This document shows, piece by piece, positions 1 to 8,000 of a DNA stretch of 19,748 nt. Made by a program: the position numbers and the translations under genes. Below the pieces are notes generated by a model. That model did no database searches. It was not told where the DNA came from and was given only the letters and a program-made list of their open reading frames with translations. How positions within the stretch are numbered: the first letter of the stretch is position 1; the number at the start of each line of letters is the position of its first letter. Source of the stretch: Lachnoclostridium sp. UBA5890 (lineage in GTDB: Bacteria; Bacillota; Clostridia; Lachnospirales; Lachnospiraceae); contig DJEU01000008.1 in the NCBI GenBank assembly GCA_002431395.1, positions 3,822-23,569 of the forward strand, given 5' to 3'.

Positions 1-1035
1 CTTTGGTGTCGCAGTTGGCGCTGTAACACCTTGCGGTGCCACCGGATTAACAGATTTTGACCAATGACATTCCATACGTGCCTTCAAATTTTTTGTGATG
101 TATACCCCACATTGGGTTGACTCCAGCGTAACACTTGCGTTTGGCGCAATCACCGTACCAGGACCACTTCCCTTCATTGTCAGTGTTCCTGTGTACTGGC
201 CATCTGATCGTGAAGAATCATAAAAATTATAATACACACGATTTACATTATTTACGACATCTTTTTCATATTGGGTTAACAGGTTTTCCCCGTCAAATAC
301 CTTAAATACATCTCGATTCCATACTCCTCCTGCCAGATCAACATTTACTATCAGAATAGAGGACGAATTTTTTGGAAAATATACTCTCATATCATTTTGT
401 AAGGAATTCACTCCTGATGCATTAAGATTAAGATACGCCGCGCCTGTGGATATGTCTACCGCAATATTCGAGCCTGATAACGACGCATTTTTATCTGTTT
501 TTTGCGAGGCGAGCTGTGCATTGTATGTGGCAAAACTGTCCTGAAGTTCCTCCAGATTGATATACTTTTCATTTGCCGTATCCGCATATACATTGGGCGA
601 ATCCACTACTTTATGTCCATCAACATAATATTTTTTCCCATTTTTTGTAATGCTATATTCTTCTCCCACGTACAAACTATCGTTATTACCCGCATAACCA
701 ATCTTGATATCACCCGAACTAAGATTCACAAATTTTCGAATGTAATTGTCATTAGTAAAGCCATAGCGAACACGAGTCGTATATTCACAACCATTTCCAG
801 TCATTTTATCCGCAAGAACATTTCCATGCTGGTGTCCCGTCATGTCAATCGTATCAAACGCAATAAAGCAATAATTTTGCATAACGGAAACCAAATCGTT
901 CAGCGACGCCCCTTTTTTATATGTTACATTATTGGCTTGGCTCGTCATCCCCAAAGATCCAAATACAAGCCCAAATACCAAAAGCATGGTAATAAGACCG
1001 CTTAATATTCGATGTTGACTAACTTTCTTCTTCAT
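1..1035 (-). CDS. Secreted choice-of-anchor-A-like surface protein, 3' end outside window
   Basis: An open frame of 345 codons runs from the ATG at 1035 to the window edge without a stop, so the C-terminus is missing. A good ribosome site (AAGGAG) lies 9 bases before the ATG. Residues 1-34 form a clear signal peptide: KKK, a hydrophobic stretch of about residues 10-28, and an SQA cleavage site before Asn35. The mature part resembles the choice-of-anchor-A (CAA) domain of secreted Gram-positive surface proteins: an early GHQHGNVLAD segment, a middle ILIVNVDLAGG strand, then GTVIAPNASVTLEST and a CGVYITKNL segment near residues 295-320. It ends in a Pro/Thr/Ala-rich linker (PVAPQGVTAPTATPK), typical of the region before a cell-wall anchor, but no anchor is visible. 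The family call rests on pattern resemblance. Its binding partner is unknown, and adhesion or matrix binding is only a guess. Confidence 0.7.
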   Translation of the reverse strand, partial: MKKKVSQHRILSGLITMLLVFGLVFGSLGMTSQANNVTYKKGASLNDLVSVMQNYCFIAFDTIDMTGHQHGNVLADKMTGNGCEYTTRVRYGFTNDNYIRKFVNLSSGDIKIGYAGNNDSLYVGEEYSITKNGKKYYVDGHKVVDSPNVYADTANEKYINLEELQDSFATYNAQLASQKTDKNASLSGSNIAVDISTGAAYLNLNASGVNSLQNDMRVYFPKNSSSILIVNVDLAGGVWNRDVFKVFDGENLLTQYEKDVVNNVNRVYYNFYDSSRSDGQYTGTLTMKGSGPGTVIAPNASVTLESTQCGVYITKNLKARMECHWSKSVNPVAPQGVTAPTATPK

Positions 1036-1069
1036 CCTGTCATTCTCCTTTGCTGTCATAAAAGTTATC

Positions 1070-1099
1070 TATACAACATCTATTTCGACTTTTTTTCAA
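1070..1099 (-). promoter_or_regulatory. Possible promoter of the secreted CAA-like gene
   Basis: On the minus strand TTGAAA (1094-1099) is separated by 18 bases from TGTATA (1070-1075), about 35 bases before the ATG. The -35 is good and the -10 mediocre. The gap between pncB and this gene is only 88 bp, A/T-rich, with no convincing terminator, so read-through from pncA-pncB is also possible. Confidence 0.35.
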
Positions 1100-1123
1100 A
1101 AAACTTTATATATGTTTTATATT

Positions 1124-2578
1124 TTAATTTTCTCCTCTCGCCTGATTCAGTAATTCCATCTTGGTGTCGTACAGTTTTTTCGACATATCAATATAATGCG
1201 TGTGCGGATTTTCAAAACGCTGCTCCTCACTCCAGATTTCGTGATCGAGCTGTGCTTTGACATAGTTTGCGATATCCGGGATCGATTCATTTTGGTAAAC
1301 CAGTTTTCCATCGAGATAAACCGGAACCTGAAGTTCTTTCGCCGTACAGTTTTCAAAGCGGCGCTTCTTCCACGGCTTTTTCTCATCGATATAAGAAACC
1401 GGTTTTGAAAAATCAATCTCTTCTTCCCGGAGTGCAAGCATATCTGCCACCGCATGTCCATTTTCATCGTAGACACGAAGAACCTTTTTCAAGCCCGGAT
1501 TTGTGATTTTTTCAATGTTTTCCGACACCTTGATACGCGGCACAAATTTTCCATTTTCTTCCACTGCCGCCATTTTATAAACTGCTCCGAATACAGGTTC
1601 CGACTTGGATGTGATCATGCGCTCACCGACACCGAAACTGTCAATGCATGCACCCTGTTCCAAAAGGGAATTGATCGTAAATTCATCAAGACTGTTTGAC
1701 ACCACGATCTTGCAGTCTGTCAATCCCGCGTCGTCTAACATTTTACGAGCCTTTTTCGAAAGATAGGCAAGGTCTCCGCTGTCAAGACGGATTCCCAAAA
1801 GCCGTTTTCCCATCGGTTCCAGCACTTCTTTTGCGACACGGATTGCATTCGGAATACCGCTTTCGAGCACATCATACGTATCCACCAAAAGAACCGTTCC
1901 ATCCGGATAATTTTCCGCATACTTTTTAAACGCCTCAAACTCATCGTTGTAAAACATAACCCAGCTGTGCGCCATCGTTCCGCTGATCGGAATATCAAAC
2001 ATTTTGCCGGCGAGAACCGTCGCCGTTCCGACCGCTCCACCGATGCAGCAGGCTCTCGCTCCATATACCGCCGCATCCATATTGTGGGCACGTCTTGCGC
2101 CGAAATCACTGACCGCACGGCCTCTTGCCGCCTTCACGATACGGCGTGCCTTTGTCGCGATCAACGACTGGTGGTTCACCTGCAGCAGGATCGCCGTCTC
2201 CACCAATTGGGCATCGATGAGTGGCGCAACTACCGTAATAACCGGCTCGCCGGGATACATGATCGTTCCCTCGCGGAAAGCATAAATATCTCCCTGAAAG
2301 CGGAAATTAGCAAGATATTCCAAAAATTCTTCTCCAAACACTCCCTGTTCCCGCAGATAACTGATATCTTCCCGCGAAAAATGCAGGTCATTGATGTACT
2401 CAATGATCTGTTCCAGGCCCGCAAATATCGCAAAACCACCATTGTCCGGGTTTTTGCGGTAAAATACATCAAATGCCACACGGGTATCCGCATTCTCCGT
2501 ATTAAAATAACCATTGCTCATTGTCATTTCATAAAAATCCATTACCATGGACAAATTTCGTTGATCGTACTGCCGCAT
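1124..2578 (-). CDS. pncB: Nicotinate phosphoribosyltransferase
   Basis: Forms nicotinate mononucleotide from nicotinate, PRPP and ATP in the Preiss-Handler NAD salvage pathway (cytosol). The 484-residue protein fits the family length (about 400-550). Visible landmarks are the N-terminal DFYEMTMSNGYF segment (residues 14-25), SDFGARRAH (157-165), TMAHSWV with the candidate phosphorylated His204, RLDSGDL (264-270), and a late FGVGERMITS segment (315-324). The frame is open from 2641, but the preferred start is the ATG at 2578: it has AAGAGG upstream and avoids overlapping pncA, whereas the 2641 start lies inside pncA. It sits 20 bp downstream of the nicotinamidase gene, so product and substrate match in one operon. 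Confidence 0.95.
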   Translation of the reverse strand: MRQYDQRNLSMVMDFYEMTMSNGYFNTENADTRVAFDVFYRKNPDNGGFAIFAGLEQIIEYINDLHFSREDISYLREQGVFGEEFLEYLANFRFQGDIYAFREGTIMYPGEPVITVVAPLIDAQLVETAILLQVNHQSLIATKARRIVKAARGRAVSDFGARRAHNMDAAVYGARACCIGGAVGTATVLAGKMFDIPISGTMAHSWVMFYNDEFEAFKKYAENYPDGTVLLVDTYDVLESGIPNAIRVAKEVLEPMGKRLLGIRLDSGDLAYLSKKARKMLDDAGLTDCKIVVSNSLDEFTINSLLEQGACIDSFGVGERMITSKSEPVFGAVYKMAAVEENGKFVPRIKVSENIEKITNPGLKKVLRVYDENGHAVADMLALREEEIDFSKPVSYIDEKKPWKKRRFENCTAKELQVPVYLDGKLVYQNESIPDIANYVKAQLDHEIWSEEQRFENPHTHYIDMSKKLYDTKMELLNQARGEN

Positions 2579-2598
2579 GATTCTACCTCTTTTCTTCT

Positions 2599-3129
2599 TT
2601 AATTTTCCAAAATCTGTATCTGGCACGACTTCATCGTGCACAACGCCGCCTCATGCGACTCCTTCGTCACGCCGGCACAGCAGGAAGCATCCACTTTGAT
2701 ATCCGTTTCCGGCATCGCCGCCTTCAGCAAAAGGGCATTGGAGACCACACAGATGTCTGTGCAAAGACCGATCAGTTCAATCTCTTCGATCTCGCCGGCG
2801 GTCTGGCTCTGCAGCAGATCCTCCATCAATTTTACCGAACCAAATGTCTCCTTTTCATAGACAGTGCATTGCTTGTCGCTGCATATTTTTCCCAGTTCCG
2901 GAAGGAGTTCCCAGCCCGGCGTCCCTTTGATGCAATGTTCCACCGGCAGATATTTTCCTTCGCGCGTCGAAAGATAGTCCTTTCCGTGTGTATCTTTCGT
3001 AAAGATCACTTCTCCCTCATAGTTCGCGGCTTTTTTTATCACCGCTGACACAATCGCCTGTGCTTCAGGCGTTCCGAGCGATCCATCGACAAAATCTTTC
3101 TGCATATCCACTACAATTAAAATCTTCAT
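2599..3129 (-). CDS. pncA: Nicotinamidase / cysteine hydrolase
   Basis: Deamidates nicotinamide to nicotinate, feeding the nicotinate phosphoribosyltransferase encoded next. The 176-residue isochorismatase-fold protein shows the expected catalytic triad Asp8 (VVDMQKDF), Lys93 (YEKETFGS) and Cys127 (LCTDICVVSNAL). It also has the metal-binding set Asp46, His48 and His65 (TKDTHG, VEHCIKGTPG). The start at 3129 is chosen because AAAGGAGAG sits 7 bases upstream and the fold begins at MKILIVV. The longer frame from 3285 would run through the promoter. A perfect sigma-A promoter lies about 45 bp upstream, so pncA-pncB is a two-gene operon. Other isochorismatase-family activities cannot be excluded, but the neighbour makes nicotinamidase by far the best call. 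Confidence 0.93.
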   Translation of the reverse strand: MKILIVVDMQKDFVDGSLGTPEAQAIVSAVIKKAANYEGEVIFTKDTHGKDYLSTREGKYLPVEHCIKGTPGWELLPELGKICSDKQCTVYEKETFGSVKLMEDLLQSQTAGEIEEIELIGLCTDICVVSNALLLKAAMPETDIKVDASCCAGVTKESHEAALCTMKSCQIQILEN

Positions 3130-3171
3130 TTCCGCTCTCCTTTCGATCTCTTCAAACTGCATATTAAAGCC

Positions 3172-3200
3172 ATTATAGACTGTTTTTTTCTGCGTGTCAA
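3172..3200 (-). promoter_or_regulatory. Perfect-consensus sigma-A promoter of pncA-pncB
   Basis: Minus strand: TTGACA (3195-3200), 17 bases, TATAAT (3172-3177); both hexamers match the consensus fully. The predicted start is near 3165, giving a leader of about 36 bases. Its -35 lies 28 bp from the -35 of the divergent promoter for the DegV gene. I saw no clear operator palindrome between them. Confidence 0.88.
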
Positions 3201-3228
3201 AAGTTAATGTTATTTTTCCCGCTAATAG

Positions 3229-3257
3229 TTGAAATATCGCCTGACAAATGTTACAAT
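3229..3257 (+). promoter_or_regulatory. Sigma-A promoter of the DegV-apt-permease run
   Basis: TTGAAA (3229-3234), 17 bases, TACAAT (3252-3257), about 30 bases before the DegV ATG, with optimal spacing. It is the only strong promoter I found ahead of the plus-strand run ending at 9907. Confidence 0.8.
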
Positions 3258-3286
3258 AAAATATATCGAATGAGGAGGAAAACACT

Positions 3287-4183
3287 ATGGCGGATTATAT
3301 ACTCAGCTGTTGCTCTACAGCGGATCTGAGTGAGGAACATTTTACAAAACGGAATATTTCCTATATCTGTTTTCATTTTGAACTGGATGGAAAACCATAT
3401 CCCGATGATCTGGGGAAATCCATTCCTTTTGACAAATTTTATGAGGCAATGGCAAATGGAGCTGACACCAAAACATCGCAGATCAATGCGAATGAATTTG
3501 AAGCTTATTTTGAACCATTTTTGCAGCAGGGAAAGGATATTTTGCATGTCACATTATCGTCCGGTATTTCCGGCGTGTTAAATTCTGCATGCCTGGCAAG
3601 AGATATTTTGAGTGAAAAATATCCGGAACGGAAAATATTGATCGTAGATTCTCTCGCCGCATCTTCCGGTTATGGTCTTTTGATGGACAAACTGGCAGAT
3701 CTGCGCGATGAGGGAAGAGGCATCGATGAAGTGTATCAATGGTGTCTGGACAACCGTCTTCACGTACACCACTGGTTCTTTTCGACCGATCTTACTTTCT
3801 ATATCAAAGGGGGACGTGTGTCAAAGACAGCCGGATTTGTCGGCGGGCTTTTAAATATTTGTCCTCTTCTCAATATGGACTATTTGGGACGACTGATCCC
3901 GCGTTTTAAAATACGTACCAAGAAAAAAGTGATCCGTGCGATCGTCGAGCAGATGGAACAGTATGCCATCGCCGGCACTTCGTACACCGGGAAGTGTTAT
4001 ATCTCACACTCCGCCTGCAAAGAGGACGCTCTTGCTGTGGCAGCCCTTGTCGAGGAACGTTTTCCGGCATTAAAAGGAAAAGTTGAAATCTATCCGATCG
4101 GAACGACCATTGGAAGCCACACCGGTCCCGGAACCGTCGCCCTGTTTTTCTGGGGCATCAGCCGGCCGATCGAAGAAGAATAA
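3287..4183 (+). CDS. DegV family fatty-acid-binding protein (FakB-like)
   Basis: DegV proteins bind a fatty acid. In Firmicutes the FakB members present it to the kinase FakA for phosphorylation and entry into phospholipid synthesis. The 298-residue length is typical. Landmarks are TSQ (63-65) and SSGISG (91-96) in the N-terminal domain, DSLAASSG (121-128), the FYIKGGRVSK segment (171-180), and GTTIGSHTGPGTVALF (272-287), which includes the conserved His-Thr-Gly near the carboxylate site. The ribosome site GAGGAGG lies 7 bases upstream. No FakA-like kinase gene is in the window, and genomes usually carry several DegV paralogues, so the specific lipid and role are unknown. Confidence 0.92.
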   Translation: MADYILSCCSTADLSEEHFTKRNISYICFHFELDGKPYPDDLGKSIPFDKFYEAMANGADTKTSQINANEFEAYFEPFLQQGKDILHVTLSSGISGVLNSACLARDILSEKYPERKILIVDSLAASSGYGLLMDKLADLRDEGRGIDEVYQWCLDNRLHVHHWFFSTDLTFYIKGGRVSKTAGFVGGLLNICPLLNMDYLGRLIPRFKIRTKKKVIRAIVEQMEQYAIAGTSYTGKCYISHSACKEDALAVAALVEERFPALKGKVEIYPIGTTIGSHTGPGTVALFFWGISRPIEEE

Positions 4184-4216
4184 ATCAGAGATTCTAAATT
4201 AAGGAGACGAAACACC

Positions 4217-4741
4217 ATGAAAAAATTGGAAGAGTACGTAAGAAGTATCCCGGATTTTCCGGAGAAAGGAATCATTTTCCGCGATATCACGACAGTGATC
4301 CAGGATCCGGACGGCTTTCATCTGGCAATTGATGCCATGATCGAAAAAGTAAAAGATCTGGACTTTGATCTCGTAGTCGGATTGGATGCGCGTGGATTTA
4401 TCTTTGGTTCCGCCATCGCCTATGCCCTCGGAAAAGGCTTTGTTCCATGCCGCAAAAAAGGCAAACTGCCGTGCGAAACCGTCTGCGCAAGCTATGAACT
4501 GGAATATGGCACTGCCGAGATCGAACTTCACAAAGATTCCATTGCCAAAGGACAGAAAGTCATTATCGTAGATGACCTGATCGCTACCGGCGGTACGGTG
4601 GAAGCCTGCGCCAAACTGGTAGAAGAGCTTGGCGGAAGCGTGGAAAAAATTGTATTTCTTCTGGAACTCGCCGGACTTCACGGCCGCGACAAACTGGCAG
4701 CCTACGACGTCGCTTCTGTGATCACGTATGAAGGAAAATAA
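4217..4741 (+). CDS. apt: Adenine phosphoribosyltransferase
   Basis: Converts adenine and PRPP to AMP (purine salvage, cytosol). The 174-residue length fits the family. The PRPP-binding signature VIIVDDLIATGGT is at 115-127. Other features are IPDFPEKGIIFRDIT (11-25), LDARGFIFG (56-64), the flexible-loop region CRKKGKLPCET (78-88), and EYGTAEIELHKDS (96-108). An AAGGAG site precedes the ATG by 10 bases. It lies 33 bp after the DegV gene and 49 bp before a purine permease, so adenine uptake and conversion are likely co-expressed. Confidence 0.97.
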   Translation: MKKLEEYVRSIPDFPEKGIIFRDITTVIQDPDGFHLAIDAMIEKVKDLDFDLVVGLDARGFIFGSAIAYALGKGFVPCRKKGKLPCETVCASYELEYGTAEIELHKDSIAKGQKVIIVDDLIATGGTVEACAKLVEELGGSVEKIVFLLELAGLHGRDKLAAYDVASVITYEGK

Positions 4742-4755
4742 GTCATAAGACTTAT
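4738..4755 (+). other. Small hairpin overlapping the apt stop codon
   Basis: ATAAGTC, loop ATAA, GACTTAT: a perfect 7-bp stem that includes the apt TAA stop. No T-tract follows, so it does not look like an intrinsic terminator. It may affect mRNA processing or stability between apt and the permease, or be chance in A/T-rich sequence. Confidence 0.4.
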
Positions 4756-4790
4756 CAATAAAAAATACACAATTAAAGAAGGAGGACATT

Positions 4791-6149
4791 ATGTTAGAAA
4801 AACTGTTCAAACTCAAAGAAAATGACACCACGGTAAAAACAGAAGTCATCGCCGGTCTGACAACCTTTATGACAATGGCTTATATTCTTGCCGTCAACCC
4901 AAGCATGCTTACCGCAGCCGGTATGGACACCAATGCTGCCTTGATCGCTACGGCGCTTGCTGCCTTTATCGGTACCCTTGCCATGGCATTTTTGGCAAAT
5001 TATCCATTTGCTCTTGCTTCCGGTATGGGACTCAATGCTTACTTTGCTTATACCGTATGTGGTTCCATGGGATACTCCTGGCAGGTAGCTCTGCTCGCTG
5101 TATTCGCCGAAGGTATCGTATTTATCGTACTTTCCCTTACGAACGTACGTGAAGCAATCTTCAACGCAATCCCTCTTACATTGAAACACGGTGTAAGTGC
5201 CGGAATCGGACTTTTCATCGCTTTCGTTGGACTGCAGGGCGCACACCTTGTTGTAAATAGTGATTCCACTCTTACTACTTATGTAGATTTTGCAGGTGAA
5301 TTCCACACCAAAGGAATTTGTGCCGTACTTGCGATCGTTGGATTGTTTATTACCATCGTACTTTACATCAAGGGATTTAAAGGTGCGATCCTGATCGGTA
5401 TCATCTCCACCTGGATTCTCGGTATGATCATGGAAGCTACCGGTGTTTACCAGGTAGATGTCGAAGGCGGATTTTACTCCCTCTTCCCAAACCTTGCTTT
5501 TGTTGATCTGACAGATCTCGGAAAAACATTTGGCCAGTGCTTCCGCGCAGACCTTTCCGGCGTTAGTATAATCAACTTCATCGTCGTATTGTTATCTTTC
5601 CTTTTTGTCGATATTTTCGATACTTTAGGAACTTTGGTCGGTGTTGCTACAAAAGCAGATATGCTTGACAGCGAAGGAAAACTTCCTCGTATCAAACAGG
5701 CACTTTTGGCAGATGCGATCGCTACTTCTGCCGGTGCGATCATCGGTACTTCTACGACAACAACGTATGTAGAATCTTCTGCCGGCGTAGCCGCAGGCGG
5801 ACGTACCGGATTGTCATCCGTAGTAACCGGACTTTTGTTCCTGATCTCCATCTTCTTCGCACCGATCTTCACAGCGATCCCTGGTTTTGCCACGGCTCCT
5901 GCTTTGATCTTTGTCGGATTTTTGATGGTATCTTCCGTAATCAAAGTTGACTTCTCTGACCTCACAGAAGCTATCCCAGCTTACCTTTGTATGCTCGCTA
6001 TGCCTTTGATGTACAGCATCGCAGAAGGTATCGCAATGGGCGTTGTCTCCTATGTAGTCATCAATCTTCTTTGCGGAAAAGCGAAAAAGATCACTCCATT
6101 GATGTATGTACTTGCGGTACTCTTCATCTGCAAATACATCTTCTTATAA
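4791..6149 (+). CDS. NCS2/AzgA family purine (adenine/guanine/hypoxanthine) permease
   Basis: An integral membrane transporter of 452 residues, expected to import purine bases with protons. It begins with the family-typical LFKLKENDTTVKTEVIAGLT and MAYILAVNPSML. Landmarks are GMGLNAYFAYTV (78-89), DIFDTLGTLVG (274-284) and TSTTTTYVESSAGVAAGG (320-337), which matches the AzgA-type NCS2 core. Most of the rest is hydrophobic, with about 12-14 probable helices. The ribosome site AAGGAGG lies 6 bases upstream. Following apt, it most simply supplies adenine or related bases to that enzyme. I saw no purine riboswitch ahead of it. Confidence 0.93.
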   Translation: MLEKLFKLKENDTTVKTEVIAGLTTFMTMAYILAVNPSMLTAAGMDTNAALIATALAAFIGTLAMAFLANYPFALASGMGLNAYFAYTVCGSMGYSWQVALLAVFAEGIVFIVLSLTNVREAIFNAIPLTLKHGVSAGIGLFIAFVGLQGAHLVVNSDSTLTTYVDFAGEFHTKGICAVLAIVGLFITIVLYIKGFKGAILIGIISTWILGMIMEATGVYQVDVEGGFYSLFPNLAFVDLTDLGKTFGQCFRADLSGVSIINFIVVLLSFLFVDIFDTLGTLVGVATKADMLDSEGKLPRIKQALLADAIATSAGAIIGTSTTTTYVESSAGVAAGGRTGLSSVVTGLLFLISIFFAPIFTAIPGFATAPALIFVGFLMVSSVIKVDFSDLTEAIPAYLCMLAMPLMYSIAEGIAMGVVSYVVINLLCGKAKKITPLMYVLAVLFICKYIFL

Positions 6150-6172
6150 AATAACCATTCAGGAGTTTATTT

Positions 6173-7984
6173 ATGAATTTATTAACCGCCGAAGGCATCA
6201 CTCACAGTTATCATGACCGCCGCCTTTTTTCCGGCCTCTCATTCCACTTGAATGAGGGGGAAAAGGTGGGGCTGATCGGTATCAACGGAACCGGGAAATC
6301 GACCCTTTTAAAAATCATCGCCGGAATGCTCGTTCCGGATGAGGGAACCGTGATCCGCGGAAATCAGCTGACGCTGTCCTATCTTCCGCAGCCGCCCGAA
6401 TTTGCGGATACCGATACGGTTTTGAGTGCTGCCTTAGCCGGTCTTACTGACAATGGCATCTGGGAACGGGAACCAGATGCCAAAAATATGTTGACAAGAC
6501 TTGGCATCACCGAATTTACAAAACCCATTCACCAATTGTCCGGAGGACAGCGAAAACGTGTGGCTCTTGTCCGCACTCTTCTGACTGACGCGGACATTCT
6601 GATTCTTGACGAGCCGACCAACCACTTAGACAGTGCGATGGCCGAATGGCTTGAAAACAAGTTAAAGAACTACCGTGGTGCTCTCGTGATGATCACACAT
6701 GACCGCTATTTTTTAGATAGTGTCGTGACGCGGATCGTCGAATTGGAGCAGGGAAAACTTTACAGTTACGCCGACAGCTACCTCGGATATCTCGCTCTGA
6801 AATCCGAGCGCAAAGAGATGGAGGCAGCGACCGAACGCAAACGTCAGAGTTTATTGAAAACCGAGATTCAATGGATGATGCGGGGTGCACGTGCACGTTC
6901 TACCAAACAGAAAGCACATATCGCCCGCTACGAGGCTCTCCGCGACGTAACACCGCCGAAAATCGAGGAAAATGTTCAGATGACCTCGGTCGCCTCCCGC
7001 CTTGGACGAACCACGATTGAATTGAATGGGATTTGCAAATCCTATGATGACCACACACTCATCCGGGATTTTTCCTATATTTTTCTGAAAAATGACCGCA
7101 TCGGAATCATTGGGCCAAACGGTTGCGGAAAATCCACGCTGATGAAACTGATCAATGGGATCGAAGCGCCGGATTCCGGTACGATCACCATTGGACAGAC
7201 CGTAAAGATCGGTTACTTTTCACAGGAAAACGAATATTTAGACCCGTCTCTGAAACTGATCGAATATGTCCGCGAAGGAGCCGAAGTCATTCACACCCCT
7301 ACGGGCACCATCAGTGCTTCGCAGATGTTAGAGCGGTTTTTGTTTCCTTCCAATATGCATTACGCATTGATCGAGAAACTTTCGGGCGGCGAAAAACGCC
7401 GTCTGTATCTGCTTCGTATCCTTATGGAAGCGCCAAACGTCCTCTTTTTGGATGAGCCGACCAACGATCTTGACATCGAAACGCTGACGATCCTTGAAGA
7501 CTACCTCGATCACTTTGCCGGCATCGTCGTGACGGTATCGCATGACCGCTATTTTCTGGATCGTGTCGTCCGCCGCATCTTTGCCTTTGAGGAAAATGGA
7601 ACGATCACTCAGTACGAAGGCGGATACACCGATTATCTGAAAAAATCCGGCGACAAACTGTCGGAGATGAGCACCATTTCCGATAAAAAAGAAAGCAGCC
7701 GCAATCCGGATTCTGCTTCCAAAGATACATGGAAGAAAAATGCGCCAAAGAAATTGAAATTTTCTTACAAAGAACAGCGCGACTATGAAACAATCGAAGA
7801 GGACATACAAAAACTGGAAGAAAAAATTGCCTCTTTGGAGAAAGAAATGGAAGAATCTGCCAGCAATTACAGTCGTCTGACAGAATTAAATGAAGAAAAA
7901 GAAAATGCCGAAATGGCTTTGCTTGAAAAAATGGAACGCTGGGAATATTTAGAAGACCTGGCAGCCCAGATTGAAAATCAATAA
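6173..7984 (+). CDS. ABC-F family ATPase (Uup-type)
   Basis: A soluble twin-ATPase protein without membrane segments. ABC-F proteins act on ribosomes. Domain 1 has Walker A GINGTGKST (36-44), signature LSGGQ (122-126) and Walker B ILILDEPTNHLD (142-153). An Arg/Lys-rich interdomain linker spans about 205-265 (RGARARSTKQK). Domain 2 has GPNGCGKST (314-322), LSGGE (403-407) and LFLDEPTNDLD (424-434). A charged spacer follows, then a coiled coil at about 533-600 that is Glu/Lys-rich. This C-terminal coiled coil and the 603-residue length point to the Uup branch (DNA/RNA- or ribosome-linked housekeeping) rather than to antibiotic-protecting ABC-Fs, though resistance cannot be judged from sequence. 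The ribosome site is CAGGAG. The gene lies 23 bp after the permease. Confidence 0.93.
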   Translation: MNLLTAEGITHSYHDRRLFSGLSFHLNEGEKVGLIGINGTGKSTLLKIIAGMLVPDEGTVIRGNQLTLSYLPQPPEFADTDTVLSAALAGLTDNGIWEREPDAKNMLTRLGITEFTKPIHQLSGGQRKRVALVRTLLTDADILILDEPTNHLDSAMAEWLENKLKNYRGALVMITHDRYFLDSVVTRIVELEQGKLYSYADSYLGYLALKSERKEMEAATERKRQSLLKTEIQWMMRGARARSTKQKAHIARYEALRDVTPPKIEENVQMTSVASRLGRTTIELNGICKSYDDHTLIRDFSYIFLKNDRIGIIGPNGCGKSTLMKLINGIEAPDSGTITIGQTVKIGYFSQENEYLDPSLKLIEYVREGAEVIHTPTGTISASQMLERFLFPSNMHYALIEKLSGGEKRRLYLLRILMEAPNVLFLDEPTNDLDIETLTILEDYLDHFAGIVVTVSHDRYFLDRVVRRIFAFEENGTITQYEGGYTDYLKKSGDKLSEMSTISDKKESSRNPDSASKDTWKKNAPKKLKFSYKEQRDYETIEEDIQKLEEKIASLEKEMEESASNYSRLTELNEEKENAEMALLEKMERWEYLEDLAAQIENQ

Positions 7985-8000
7985 AGGAGAATCAAAAGAT

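Noticed and set aside
502..1005. Plus-strand frame of 167 codons
   Set aside because: It is antisense to the secreted CAA-like gene, which has a signal peptide and good ribosome site.
4742..4790. Purine riboswitch ahead of the permease
   Set aside because: The gap is only 49 bp and lacks the paired stems and loop motifs of the purine aptamer; just a short hairpin is visible.
6173..7984. ABC-F gene as an antibiotic resistance determinant
   Set aside because: The C-terminal coiled coil and overall form suit the housekeeping Uup branch, and nothing in the context suggests acquired resistance.
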